In this document: piece by piece, positions 1 through 12,179 of the stretch
How the letters are laid out: each line of letters begins with the position of its first letter
How positions within the stretch are numbered: the stretch's first letter is position 1
Assembly (NCBI GenBank): GCA_014281115.1
Contig: JACONQ010000002.1
Span: 2,976,001 to 3,040,000, forward strand
From: Laburnicola sp. R22_1
Lineage: Eukaryota; Ascomycota; Dothideomycetes; Pleosporales; Didymosphaeriaceae
DNA: 64,000 nt
Reading direction: 5' to 3'
Made by a program: the position numbers and the translations under genes
The notes under the pieces: generated by a model
Database searches by the model: none
What the model was told of the DNA's origin: nothing
What the model saw: the letters and a program-made list of their open reading frames with translations, nothing else

Positions 1-127
1 AGGTTTGTTCGTCCAAGCAAATAAACCTGGAATCACAGACCAATATAAGTAAGTTAATCAAATAGCTTCAAGCTCAGCTAAGGATATGCAATGCGGTTCT
101 CAGATGCTGCTAGGGTGCGACACGGCT

Positions 128-500
128 TAAAGGGAAGCTCGGGGAATATACGGGACACAGAAACGTGCTACGTCCTAGAATAGATGTGGCTGGGGTGCAA
201 AACAGGAACCAGTAATGACGCGTAGGTGAATTGGCTAAGCCAGGAGTAACTTACCCGTTTCTGAATTGCGGGCATGCGGCCGTCCTCTATGTACGCAAAT
301 CCGCTGCTCCTTTGCGCTGCTTCTAGCACCCTCTGCACAAACCACGCCCTAAGCCCTTCTCTGGTAGACTGGTGTTGGTGGCCAATGTGGGATGCGGGGT
401 TACAACCTCCTCCTGTCCAGACACTATGGATCAACCCAATGCACGGGCCACGGATCAAACCAGGTTGATCCGTGGCCCGTGCACTCTCTGCCGCAACCAC
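128..500 (-). other. Possible two-exon gene fragment, unidentified
   Basis: An open frame on the minus strand reads from about 500 down to 255 and ends at a good donor (GTAAGT, 254-249). An acceptor TAG lies at 177-175 and the frame then closes at about position 128. The segment before the donor has a plausible helical composition (EGLRAWFVQRVLEAAQ), but I recognise no family and no clear ATG. The frame crosses the hairpin at 440-483, which argues against it. The rest of 1-838 shows no other gene. Low confidence. Confidence 0.18.
440..483. repeat. Perfect 19 bp stem hairpin
   Basis: TGCACGGGCCACGGATCAA at 440-458 is exactly reverse-complemented at 465-483, with a 6-base loop. It is G+C-rich and stands alone in the first 840 bp. 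It could be a target of a palindromic DNA-binding protein or a chance relic. No poly-T tract follows, so it is not a bacterial-type terminator. Confidence 0.7.
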
Positions 501-858
501 AACTAGAACCAGCTACTATACACCCACAACCGCCTGCCATGCTTTCACCCTCCTTGGCGCCCTGCACCCAGATTATCACAACTCCTCCTGATGATTGTGC
601 TACGCACCTGATCAACAAGACACAAGTCTACGAATTTCTGATGTTGTGATTATGGTCTCGCACAAGGACATGGATGGATGGCGCCGTTCTTCTCTTTCGA
701 GAGCTTGTATGGGCGGGGAGGCGTCAGAATCCATGCTGTTGTCGGGAACTTATCGAAAAATTTACTAAGAAGTGCTAAGTTATCAACGCTTATATAGAAT
801 TAGTGTAAGGACGTAGTTTGCGTGTGGTGATTTTAAACACAGTTTTATTCGATTGAGG

Positions 859-1528
859 TAACGTGCCCGTGCGCGCAATGCGCCGCTTTTTACTAGGAAA
901 ATTAAGAAAAACAAGGAAGTTTAAAGTAGTATAACTCTTTAACCACCTTTTCTTTATAAAATCTTCCTTTATTAAAGTTATTAAGAAAGACTATCTCTAT
1001 GACTTTAGAATTTTAGTTTTCTAATAATAATTAGTTTTAAGAAAAAAGTATAAAAGTCCTAAAATTTAAGTTCCTAAAATTTAAAATAATAGTTTTTAGA
1101 AGTAAAGCATACTATTTAGAATATATTTTATATTAGATTCTTTTTAATAGAACTCTTAACTAGAAAGTTAGATTATCTTTTTATCTTTTTAAAAAAATAA
1201 ATTAGGGAAGATAATCTATCTTCTTAAATAGCTCTTTATAAGAAAAGTTATAATATAGAATATATTTTAAATAGTATACTTTACTTCTAAAAAAATATTA
1301 TTTTTAAATTTTAGAAACTTAAATTTTAGAACTTCTATACTTTTTCTTAAAACTAATTATTATTAGAAAACTAAAATTCTAAAGTTATAGAGATAGCCTT
1401 TCTTAATAACTTTAATAAAGGAAGATTTTATAAAGAAAAGGTGGTTAAAGAGTTATACTACTTTAAACTTCCTTGTTTTTCTTAATTTTCCTAGTAAAAA
1501 GCGGCGCATTGCGCGCACGGGCACGTTA
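859..1528. repeat. Foldback element: 670 bp near-perfect palindrome
   Basis: The left end TAACGTGCCCGTGCGCGCAA (859-878) is the reverse complement of the right end at 1509-1528. The complementarity continues inward with few mismatches to a centre near 1193, so each arm is about 330 bp with almost no loop. The tips are G+C-rich while the interior is extremely A+T-rich. TGAGGT occurs at both edges (854-859 and 1530-1535), a possible target duplication. No coding frame is seen. It is a foldback/MITE-type element of no family I know. Confidence 0.85.
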
Positions 1529-1788
1529 GTGAGGTCGCACTAGCAGGGCGCGGCGCACACCACGTGGCATTAAACGACTCGGAAGAATAATTATCCTTGT
1601 TTTAATAGACACATAATAGCACTGTCACGACCTATTAGCAACTTCGTAAAGGAGCCCCTTAAATATAGCTAAATGTTGGAGTTCATCCACGCTGTTAAAG
1701 GGTGCGGCGCAAGTTAAATTTTGTCTGGGTCCCATCACATTCCACATGTAAGGACTTCTGGATGAATAGAGATCGCAACAGCCTTAAA

Positions 1789-3730
1789 TTAGGATTCTTT
1801 CCCCCGCAAAGTATAGTAGCGCAGTTTCACTGCGCCCGGCGTCCGATCTAGGAAGCGTTTACATATCTCCTTCCACCCCATACCCTGCTTATCTCTTAAT
1901 GAGCGTAAACGCACTTTGTCTGACTCCAGCCACGGTTTGCGCGTTCGTTGGCCGTATATTTCTGTGCCTTCCTCTTCCTTCTCCCAGTCGTCATCTGAGT
2001 CGTCCGTTTCATGAGAGGCAGCATCACTGTGGAAACTGCTTATCCGGTCCGAATTCAAGTCTCCGCGGCTGCATGGATTTGGCGCACCCCCTTCATACTG
2101 GTATCCTACCAGCATCCATGAATCTGGTAATAGCTGTGTCATGCGGATGACTTTGCCTTCCCCGCCGAAGAATCTGTGACCTAAGGTGGCGGGGTTGGGA
2201 GACTGTTTTGAGTTGTGGTAACGGATAATTCCTGTTACAATCGACGAGCCGTTTGGGATAGCGCAGAGCGTGAGATCGGTTATCTAATTAGACATGTCGG
2301 CACTGGATCTATATTTGATGTTGCTCCCGCCTCCAGCCTTCGTTCTTGGAGAAGATCTTGGTGGGGAGCAAGGCCGAGGCCTGTTATCGATTGGGGACGG
2401 ATAAAGTTGCTGTGTTTGGGATAACGCTACTTGTCGCGATGCCCTCGTCCGCATCGTGCTTGAGCCCTGGCCCCCAAGAGCAGTGCTTAATGGAGCGTAT
2501 CTCTCCTCTTGCAGTAGATGGCCGCTGCGTGTACGTCGTTGAGGGGTCTTTGCCGAAGGTCTGCGGGAAACATCGTCCTGATTACCGCCGTCATCCTTGG
2601 TGCAGAGGTCACTTGGAGATGACCGTGGGGTACTAGCACAATCACGTTTGCCGTCGCTGTCGAGAAACCGAAGACTAGACTCAGTGCTGGCTCTCGAATG
2701 GGAAGTGCTGCTGTCGGGAGTTGGCAGGGGCGTTGACTTGGGTGTGGACGCCGGATTGCATATGAGATTCTCTGCCAGTCGCTCAGCCGGCCTTCGCCGC
2801 TTCGTTGAACGCGGGTCTTCCAGCTCCGGTTCCAGTATAACGTCCCGCGCTGCCAGGTGCGTTCGTTTACGTGTTGCTGACGGCCTGTCTGTGACGTCGG
2901 CAACGCCAAAGAGTGGTTCGTCCTGCGCTAGTGGGCTGTCTTGAACGCGTCAATATGGCTCCCCTCAAACTCTGCTAGAACTACTCACTAGGCCGAATAC
3001 TTTCTATATCCTCTATGGATAAAGCGCACACTTCGTCTGTGTCGAGATCTCCATGCTGTACAGCAACATATTCTTCGTTGCCGGTAGACGCGCGGTAACC
3101 GCCCTCTTGACAATCGGACTCTACGTTGCTAGGCTTAACGCCTGTTGCACTATGGTCAGCAGCATCGCCCTCCACAATGAGAGGAAATTCTACCGCTAAT
3201 CAGTGACATTGGCACTCTCATTCACTTGCATGCTTACCTCGACTGATTCCACTGAGTAACCCAATCATAGCTAGATCCGCTTCCACAACGCGTGTGGGAT
3301 GGTCGGCCCCTCCTTTGTTAAGAGATTCCCCGCCAAAGTGATCATGCTCTGGGCTCTCCACTCCGGACGCGCCATGGAACCCGGCAAACGCGTCTACTAG
3401 TCCTGTGCTAGTTAGATTCTGTTTGCTCGTAACGATCATCGAGCAAGTATTACCATAGCCTACCGAATGAGAAGCTTCTGAAGCTTCGTGCAGAGTAGGT
3501 AGCGATACATTCGAACCCGGCATTGTGAAATCGTCGTCGATGTGGGGCCACTCTCCACCATCTTTGGAGTCGACTCCTGAGCGGCTGTGCTTTGCCGCCT
3601 TGGTTGTAGCCATCGATTTGGCCTTAGGTGTTGGCTTCGGCTTCGGCTTCGGCTTGCACACTTTAGGAATATATAGAACAATCTTTATAGGCAACAAAGG
3701 GGCGAACAAAGTGGTGCTGCAAGAGGTCAT
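1789..3730 (-). CDS. Myb/SANT-like nuclear protein, three exons, interrupted by one in-frame TAG
   Basis: Read on the minus strand: exon 1 3730-3238, intron 3237-3190 (GTAAGC...TAG, branch site CTGAT), exon 2 3189-2989, intron 2988-2940 (GTGAGT...AAG), exon 3 2939-1789. The joined frame is 1845 nt (614 codons plus stop). It begins at an ATG with AAA before it. Visible parts are a KPKPKPKP stretch near residue 28, a long Ser/Pro-rich acidic middle, basic KRRRP and RKRTH patches that may be nuclear signals, and a C-terminal helix-turn-helix of Myb/SANT type (PWLESDKVRLRSLRDKQGM onward) in the last 50 residues. This suggests a DNA-binding regulator; its target is unknown. Codon 450 (2286-2284) is TAG while the frame stays coding-like on both sides. 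That could be a CAG-to-TAG nonsense change or an intron I cannot place. If the stop is real, the DNA-binding part is lost. Confidence 0.7.
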
Positions 3731-5605
3731 TTTGGTGTGGTGAGTTGGTAGTGAGGAGTCCAGTAGAAGCAGCGCCCTCTACGAACGGACGGTTCCTTTA
3801 TATGTCACATAAATGTAGCGCCCATCTCGGAAATGGCTGTAATGGGCGCGGCGACTAGCACATTGGCGCTCTGCAGGGAGGGCGAATGAACTTAAAGACT
3901 GTTGGCGCTAGTGTTTTCGAAATGATGATGGATTACTCTCCCAAGCGGCATAGATGGTCTTGTTCTGTTAAGAGTTAGCTTAGCCCTATCTGGAGATTGA
4001 CTAGCAGATGGTTACAACCCTGTTGTCCACGTTATTCAGCGGTTCAGGCACCCATATTCCTGACTGGAGCCACTAATGGCCAGCTTCTTCTTCGATTCCC
4101 AACTTACCCCCTTTTGTCGGATAGTTCTAGTGCTGGATAACGCATGATTGACCTGTGGGTCTTCTTTCACCTCTCACAACATGACCCGTGCCATCTCTAA
4201 GCTGTCAGCTGCCAGATCCCAGGCACCAGCCCCTTGCTAGTTGTATGGTGGCGTTATCGCAACGTCGTATGTCTTATGTAGGATGGAGCATCTAACTAGT
4301 GCCATAGCGCTAATGTGGGAGGGTGGTACTAGACGAAGCCATTATGCGGGTGAATGGCCGCATCACTGCTGGGAAACTAGAGCTAGGGGCGGAGACGTGG
4401 TAATGGAGTAGAGGATTGGTCCAGCGTATTCGACCGAGAGGCTGGACGTAGTATTGGTGTATTGGAGCTGAGACGATAGTGTAAGAGCTACGCATTCGTT
4501 TCCTCAAAAGGGAAATAGATAAGGGCGTAGTAAATGCTATTGGCGAGTCTGGAGTAGGAAAGAGACCAATGGAACCTTATAGTGCTGTGACGGCTATGCA
4601 GCGGGTAGCGAGCTCCGCCTTTCGACTGTAGCAGCTTGACTCAAATTAGGCAAGAGGATTAGCTTCTGTAGCTGCAAGCGCCCGGAAGCCCCTGAAACCT
4701 GGACAGGCCGCATAGACGGCTGGGCGTCGTTGCATTGCAACGCTACTTCCATAGTTGATAGGTTGTGAGAGGCGGAGCATCCTGAGACCACTCAGACGGA
4801 ATTAGTGCCTCATGCAAATGACCGACCGCGCCATCCTCAAGAGACCTTGTCCGAGTGTGACACAGGATAACAGAGCGGATTGGCGGAGCATCCTCAACCA
4901 AAGGAATAGGGCGCGAGAGGCGGAGCAATTCGACCTGAGACGGCGGCATAATGACCATGCAGTCTGCCTTCTGCTAGGTTATGCATGTGAAATAGTGCGT
5001 TGCAGGCGCGCCCATGCCTCGGCGATCCGAACCAAACAGGGAAGAGTGGAGATTCCAAGGCTTATCGGCCGCTGGAGATGCTAGACCGTGCCACAGAGGA
5101 GGGAGGGAGGGGGGCGCATCCCTCCATTGATTGTAGCTGGTGGAGAAAGAAGTTGGGACGAGAGGGCAGGCTCAAAGGAAGGGAAGAGGCGTCTCGCTGG
5201 TGAATCCGTTGCAGGCAGGAGTCTAGAAGAGAATTGTCCAGCAACGGCGCTTCAGCGTGTTCTGAAGCTGTAGATGGACTGGATGGAACATAGAATGGAG
5301 AATTCGGGCACTGTTGGCAGGGCAGTTCTGACTCTTCCAGCGCGGGCGACTAGGTTTGAGAAAAATGCCTCGTGAAAGGCTATCGGACAGGGGGGTGGGG
5401 CCAAAGCAGCGGCTAGCATGTTGCGGATGGAGGGGTGGGAGTAGAGTGAAAAGGAAGGAAAATGACGGCGGGAGAGGGAGAATTTTATGATGGGACGTCG
5501 AGGTCGGTTGCCCGTTCAGGTGTAGCGCGGAACCGCAAGCGAGGCCCGGATTGCCCGAACGGGGTGCATCCATTTCCCGATGCAGGCTTGCCGTCGGATT
5601 GTTTA
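3731..5605. other. Intergenic, no supported gene
   Basis: Normal base composition with only short unrelated frames. A TATA-like ACATATAAAG lies on the minus strand at about 3794-3805, some 70 bp upstream of the Myb-like gene's ATG, and may be its core promoter. GGCGGAGCATCCT or close variants recur three times between 4770 and 4930. I see nothing else. Confidence 0.5.
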
Positions 5606-6353
5606 CTTTTTAATATATATAGTAAGCTAGCTTTCTAGTATCTTAAGATTAGGTTGTCTAATACCTATAGTTAGATAGCTACTAGAGAATTTAAAACTAG
5701 TATAGATAACTAGCTAGGTAATATTAGCTATTTAGCCTACCTACTATAAGATATAGTTAAGGCAGGCCTACTAGAGAACTAGATTAATTACGCTATTCTA
5801 GAGATTATAACTAATAATTTATTTAGGCTATATATTATTTTTATATAATTCTAAATTCTTAAGTGCGAAGCTATTCTTATATAAAAAGCCCTAAGTAATA
5901 ATATAGTAATATTTATATAATAATAATAACTTTTTGCTATTATATTATTAGTAAGGCTAGAGAATAGACTAAGATATAGTAGTAAGCAACTATTAGAGAA
6001 AAAGAAGGTATTCTTTATATATTGCTAGAGCGCGCGCGCACCTATAGTAAAAGAAGCTCCTAATAGTAGTTAAGATTTTATAGGCGTATAAAGATAATAA
6101 GAAGTAAAGGTAGTAGTATAATAAAGGTAAAAGTAAGTAGTAGTAAAAGGAGTATAAAGAAAATAGGTAGTAGTAAGGTTCTAGAGGGTAGTATATAGCT
6201 TACTAGTTATAAGAGAAGATCTACTATAAAAGAGTAATAAAATAGTTAGATTAGTTACTATTATAATTATTATTAAAGAAATTATTAATTACGTAATATA
6301 GTAGTTAGTTAAATAGCTGGCCCAGAATTACGTAATATTATAGATTAACCCTA
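5606..6353 (+). repeat. Repeat family A, truncated copy
   Basis: Same sequence as 11371-12179, 24970-26025 and about 26865-27617. All copies end at the same motif, a purine run like GGGGAGAA after TTACGTAATATTACGGATTAA. All carry an internal G+C block, GAGCGCGCGCGCA. This copy lacks the first part of the others. It is heavily A+T-converted and no protein is readable. Class unknown. Confidence 0.7.
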
Positions 6354-6566
6354 GAGAAGAAAGGCTTCTAAGGTATAGCGTAAGACTTATTGTCCTCTTT
6401 GCTATACTAAAAGAATTAGATTTAGTTACTTTATAATTAAATACTTCTAGACTATACTACTATTTAAGGTAGTAAATAATACTAGTTATGCTCTTACTAG
6501 TTAATAGCGTAGTATTATAATATCCACTAATATAGTAATACTAATAGAGCTAAAACTTATTATTTC

Positions 6567-9479
6567 TATTAAAACTATATTGATAAGCAAAATAAATAAT
6601 AAAATAATATGTTAGAATTTCGCTATTATAATAAAAGATAAATAGATAAATAACTATAAGCTACCTATAATAACTAAAAAAGTCGTTCCGATAATAAGTT
6701 GCAATTAAAGCCAAAGTTAACTTTAAGTAATACATAAACAGTTTACTAAAAGATAATTTTAAATAATTTAACATTATATAACATATTCTGTTGGTAGCCC
6801 GGATAGATTAGTCCGCTAGATAGTTTTTCTTAGTAACTTCGAGGTCCCTTATAGCTCATTATAGAACACTACTAATGTTACTTTATAGTAACTTATAATA
6901 ACCTACTATAACTTATAATATACTAAGTTACTATTTAATTTATTTTTTATATTATACAGTCTCTTTGCGCGGCTGTAGCAGCCGCGTAAAGCTAAGGAGT
7001 CTTTCTTAGCAATACAAACTTATAATCAGACTCTCTATAATATATAATATATTATCTACTATACTATACGTAGGCAATATATAGTATACTATATTTTAAA
7101 TAGTACTTTATTTAATTTTTAGTTGCTAAGTACGTACTATTATAAGATAAAGTTAACCTATTATTTTTAGTCTTATAGTAACCTATAATAAAATTACTTT
7201 AATTTACTATTAACACTATTTAAAAATAAGCTACTAAGGGTAATATCTAACTTCTTTTTATCTCTTTATTTATCTAATAGGTTTTTGCGTTATATCTAGG
7301 CTCTTTACACCTTTTATAGTAGTGTTGTGTTAAGGGACCTGCCTTTTTCTTACTACTACCTTGCGCCCTTTTTAATAACTTTACCCTAATAAAAGGGCTT
7401 TCTACTTCTAAATCTACTTTCTAAGCAAAGTCTAGCGTCCTACCTTTTTAAATGCGCTTTATTTTACGCGTTTTTTACTTTATTAGAACCTTAATTTGCT
7501 TTTTAAGTTTCTTAATATAGGTCTTTTAAAGTATACTATAGTAGAGTATAAGTTTAGTACCTTTTATAAGCTATAAGTAGCTTAATTTAGTATTAGGTAG
7601 AGACTAAATAAAAGAGTTATGTATAAGTTTTAACTAGAATCTAAACTTAAGGGTATTACTTAGGGTTCTAGCTTACTATAGTGTATCTAGTAGGGTACCC
7701 TAAGATAGAGTGTGAATACGTATATTAAGGCAATCTACTACTACTAATATATCTAAAGAAATAAGCCTAGAGGCCTTAAAGGCTTTCTTATAGTTTTCTA
7801 ATATAAATATATTAAAAAACGCGTTATAAAAGACTAGTAGAAAGCCCTCTTTATTAATATAAAAGATATATTAGCGCGCTAAGTCCTATATACACTAGGA
7901 GTACTTTAGCTTTAGTAGTGCGAAATAGACTATATTAAATAGCTAAAGGATATAAAATAAGTATGCTAGTATATAGAGTGTTAGGATCTTCTATTCTAGG
8001 TAATAATCCTTAAAATTCTAGAAGTAGTAGCTCTTATAGCTGTCTAGAATAAGTAACCTCTATAACCTTACTATATGCGGCCTTATATACGCGTTAAAGT
8101 GCTTTAACTATATAACTCTAAGCTTATTATTAGTCTAGCTAGTCTTAGAGACTAAGAGCTTCTAATTATAGAGAATACTAGTCTCCTTATACTACGCTAC
8201 AATATAGACTTGCCCTTTATAGATAATAAAGGGCAGGGCAGTATATTTAGTAGCGCAAATACTCTAAATTACTATAACTTACTAATAGTTGCCTAGCTAA
8301 ATAAGCGTAGGTTAAGAATGTCTTTCTAAACTAGTTATAACCTTTATTAAGCTAATAATTCTTATTTAGAAGCCTATCTTATTAAAGTTATAAATATCTT
8401 TATTCTACACTCTATACTTAGCTTTTGTGTTCTCTACTAACTAAAACTATGTATTTATAACCTCTAGGTTTTTTTTGTTATATCCTCTATTAGTCTTTTA
8501 CTTAATTAAAAGCTATTTTAAGCTTAGGTACGCGCTTTATAAAGCGCTAAGTCTAGTATTATTCTATAGGGTCTCTATACTACGCAGCTAGCAGTTTATT
8601 AGCTATATCTTCTATCTTACCTAGCTAGGATGTAAATTCTTGCAAATCTAAGTTAAGAATATACTATATAAGCGTCTGCTATTTAGTTGTAGTAAGCTTT
8701 GCTATGCCTAATTGTATATCTACTTAGGTGGTAATTCTATTAATTTAATTGCTTAGTATAGACTTTAGGATATTATATACTATAGCAGCGCGTTATAGGC
8801 TTAAAATTTGCTTATTCTAATAGGCATAAAGGGCAAGCTTAATTCTACCTTCTTAATTAGATAATAATGCGTTATATTATTAAGACATTATAATTTATAG
8901 TGAAGTATTGTAGTCTTGGCAAAAACTATCTAGCGGACTAATTTGTGTAGACTACTAATAGAATATATTATATTAAATTACTTAAGACTAAAAATATATT
9001 ATAATATAAAACTAATCTAGTAAAAATTATAAAATACGCTATTCTAATATAAATAAGCTTGTAATTAATTTTTCTAAATTAATAACTTTTAATAACTTGT
9101 CGCAATTAAGTGCCTTAAGTAATTACTATAAAGATTAACAACTATATACTAAACAAATTAATATTGTATATATAAAACTACTTATTACTAAAAATAAAAT
9201 ATAGTATATAAAAGACTTATTTTATAATATAAAATATATTAGCGTATAATAAACTAAGAAGTAATAAATTATTCTAAAAATAAGACGTTTATTATTAAGG
9301 TTACAACTAAGCAATAGCAAAATACAGTTAGAGGCATAATTAAACTATATAAAGCTAAGTGTTTATTAGTCTAAATTATTTTGTATATAGATTACTAGGT
9401 AGCTAGTTTATTAATATTAATTAACTGGTTTAATAATAGTAACTTAAATACCTTTTTATTTATTTATTTACTTTTTATA
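6567..9479 (+). mobile_element. Solo copia-type LTR with perfect 5 bp target duplication, split by a DNA transposon
   Basis: 6567-6785 and 8964-9479 together match the LTRs of the copia element at 17868-24892: start TATTAAAACTATATT (RIP form of TGTTAAAAC), end CTTTTTATA (RIP form of TTTTTACA). ATTTC flanks it at 6562-6566 and 9480-9484, so the insertion is intact at both ends. A 2178 bp TIR element has jumped into the middle. Confidence 0.85.
6786..8963 (-). mobile_element. Fot1/pogo-like DNA transposon, RIP-inactivated
   Basis: Terminal inverted repeats of about 43 bp begin TTCTGTTGGTAG (6786) and, reverse-complemented, TTCTATTAGTAG (8963). The inner 22 bp (ATTAGTCCGCTAGATAGTTTTT) is the same in both. 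TA lies on each side. On the minus strand from about 8880 a decayed transposase can be read. EGRIKLALYAY is followed by RAAIVYNIL, ITTxVDIQL, KLTTT and QTLIxYILNLDLQEF, then LVSREHKS and IYNF, the order of the HTH_psq, CENP-B and DDE parts of Fot1/Pot2 transposases. Many codons are stops of TAG/TAA type, so it is dead. The length fits the family (about 1.9-2.2 kb). Confidence 0.85.
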
Positions 9480-9727
9480 ATTTCTATCTATAGTAAGTTA
9501 TGCGCTATGCCTATAGATTGCTAAAAACTCAAATTTAGAGTTAGTAGCACGTTTATAGGACTAGCAGTATTAAATAAATAGTAATAGCTTTCTATTATAG
9601 CAGATTTTATTCTAGTTAATAGGAAAAAGCACTAAAAGGCGTTTAGTATACTTCTTTTATTAAAAAGTATTAAAGAAAAAAGCTTATTATTAAGTATATA
9701 GGTTTAAGTTAAGGCAAAGAAACTAGA

Positions 9728-10095
9728 CTGGCAAATAGGTATAGGTTAGATTAGGATTAGGGTCTTACGTAATCTAACCTAACCCTAACCCAATCCTACT
9801 TACGTAAGACCTTAACTCTAACCTAATCTAGATTATATAAGACTCTACCCTAACCTAATCTATAGGGTACCTATTTAATACTATAATAAATAGCTATAAT
9901 AATTAAGTATTAACTAAAATTAAGTCTTATTTAATTAGGTTAGGTTAGAGTAGAGTCTTATATAATCTAGATTAGATTGGAGTTAGAGTCTTATATAATC
10001 TAACCTAACTCTAACCTAACCTATATCTAAGGTCTATGCGACCCCAACCTAACCCTATATTTAAGCTAGGTATCCCGAACCCATTTACTAGCCTA
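9728..10095. repeat. Degenerate telomere-like (CTAACCTAACCC) palindromic array
   Basis: Repeated CTAACCTAACCCTAACC-like units on both strands alternate with GTAAGAC/GTCTTAC and TATATAAGACTC linkers. The edges are roughly inverted: GGCAAATAGGTATAGGTTAG at left, and CCTAACCC... followed by GGTATCCCGAACCCATTTACTAGCC at right. A related array with the same CTATACCTATTTG edge is at about 62680-62860. It interrupts repeat D, so it behaves as a dispersed repeat and is not a chromosome end. Confidence 0.65.
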
Positions 10096-10178
10096 CAAAG
10101 GAACTAAAAGTACTTAACTAGGTCAAACTAAGTAATTTAAAAGAAGTCCTAGAAGGAGTAGTTTTTTAAGCCTTTTAT

Positions 10179-12179
10179 TAAAGATCTTTATTATGTAGAA
10201 ATTCTAACCAAGGTTAAGTCTATACTATACACAGAGAGAAGTAAAATAGAAGGCACTATAATCTAGTACCTAGTATATAGTAGTAGTAATATAATATACA
10301 CAAAATAATAATAATTATTAAAACTATATTAGTAAGCAAAATAAATAATAAAATAACATATTAGAATTTCGCTATTATAATAAAAGATAAATAGATAAAT
10401 AACTATAAGCTACCTAAAAATAACGAAAATAGTCGTTCTAATAATAAGTTGTAATTAAAGCCAAAGTTAACTTTAAGTAATGCAGGAAAAGTTTACTAAA
10501 AAATCTAATATTATATATATTAAATTACTTAAAACCAAAAACAAAATATAATATAAAACTAACCTAATAAATATTATAAAATACGCTATCGTAATATAAA
10601 TAAGCTCGTAATTAATTTTTCTAAATTAATAACTTTTGACAAACTTGTCGCAATTAACCGCTTTAACAATTTTGAGCAATTGCTAAAAAGAATATACTAA
10701 ATAAGACAATAATATATATATTAAATTACTTATTACTAAAAAAACATATAATATATAAAAGACTTGTTTTATAATATAAAATACATTAGCGTATAATAAA
10801 CTAAGGAGTAACAAATTATTCTAAAATAAGGCGTTTATTATTAACGTTATAACTAAGTAATAGTAAAATAAAGTTTATAATAGCTCGTATATAAAATACT
10901 AGTTTGTATACAAAATACTAGATTGTATATAAAATACTAGTTTGTATATAATAGCTTATATATAAAACACTAGTCTATATATAAAATAATAGCTCGTATA
11001 TAAAACACTAGTTTAAACATTAGTTTAAAATACTAGCACGCATAAAAGTTAAAGACATAATTAAACTATACAAAACTAAGTATTCATTAGTCTAAATTAT
11101 TGTATATATAGATTGCTAGGTAGCCAGTTTATTAAAATAAATCAACTAGTTTAACAATACTAACTCGATTACCTTCGTATCTATTTATCTACTTTTCACA
11201 ATTATCTCTTAACTAGTAGACTATTAGAGAGCTATAGTAGAGTATAGAGTTATAATTATAGTTTACTATACACATATTAGATAAGTCTGCCTTTTATAAT
11301 ATTTATATCTAAAAATTCTTCCCCTTTAATATATATAACACTAAGTCTTTTAAATCTAACTCTTTAATATATATAGTAAGCCAGCTTTCTAGCGTTCTAA
11401 AATTAAGTTGTCTAATGCCTGGCAGTTAGATAGCTGCTAGAGAATTTAAAACTAGTATAGATAACTAGCTAGGTAATATTAGCTTTATAGCCTACTTGCT
11501 ATAAAATATAATTAAGGCAGGCCTACTAGAGGACTAAATTAATTATACTGGCCTACTAGAGGACTAAATTAATTTTACTATTCTAGAGATTATAACTAAT
11601 AATCTATTTAGATTATATACTATCTTTACACAACTCTAGATTCTTAAGTGTAAGGCTATCTTTTTATATAGAGGCCTAAGCAATAATATAGCAATATTTA
11701 TATAATAATAATAGCTTTTTACTATTATATTATTAGCAAGACTAGAAGATAAACTAAGATATAGTAGTAGGCAACTATTAGGGGAAAAAGGTATTTCTTA
11801 TATATTACTAGAGCGCACGCGCGTAGCTATAGTAGAAAAAGCTCCTAGTAGTAGTTAAGATCTTATAGGCATATAAAAATAATAAGAAGTAAGGGTAGTA
11901 GCGTAATAAAGGTAAGGGTAAATAGTAGTAGGGGGAGTATAGAGGAGATAGGTAGTAGTAAGATTCTAGAAAGCAATATATAGCTTACTAGTTACAAGAG
12001 AAAATCTACTATAGAAGAGTAATAAAATAGTTAGGTTAGTTACTATTATAATTATTATTATTGTTATTATTATTATAGTAAAAAATATTATTAAAGAAAT
12101 TATTAATTATATAATACAGTGGTTAGTTAAACAGCCGGCCTAAGATTACGTAATATTACGGATTAACTCTAGGGGAGAA
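10179..12179 (+). repeat. Family C plus A block with 14 bp flanking duplication
   Basis: TTTAAGCCTTTTAT flanks the block at 10165-10178 and 12180-12193. Inside come a family C start (10179-10315), a copia solo LTR (10316-11200) and a family A copy ending at GGGGAGAA (12179). The long duplication suggests insertion by target-primed (LINE/SINE-like) copying. The LTR came later. Confidence 0.65.
10316..11200 (+). mobile_element. Copia-type solo LTR
   Basis: Starts TATTAAAACTATATTAGTAAGC and ends CTACTTTTCACA, matching the LTRs of the 17868-24892 element. It contains about seven units of the 19 bp CTAGTTTGTATATAAAA minisatellite (10870-11030). Flanking 5-mers are ATAAT and ATTAT, not a clean duplication. 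Confidence 0.8.

Noticed and set aside
5223..5573. 116-codon minus-strand frame before the first A+T block
   Set aside because: Pro/Ser/Leu-rich reading of a purine-rich plus strand. No domain, and it ends at the repeat border.
9728..10095. True telomere
   Set aside because: Repeats run in both orientations, are degenerate, and unique and repeat DNA continues on both sides.
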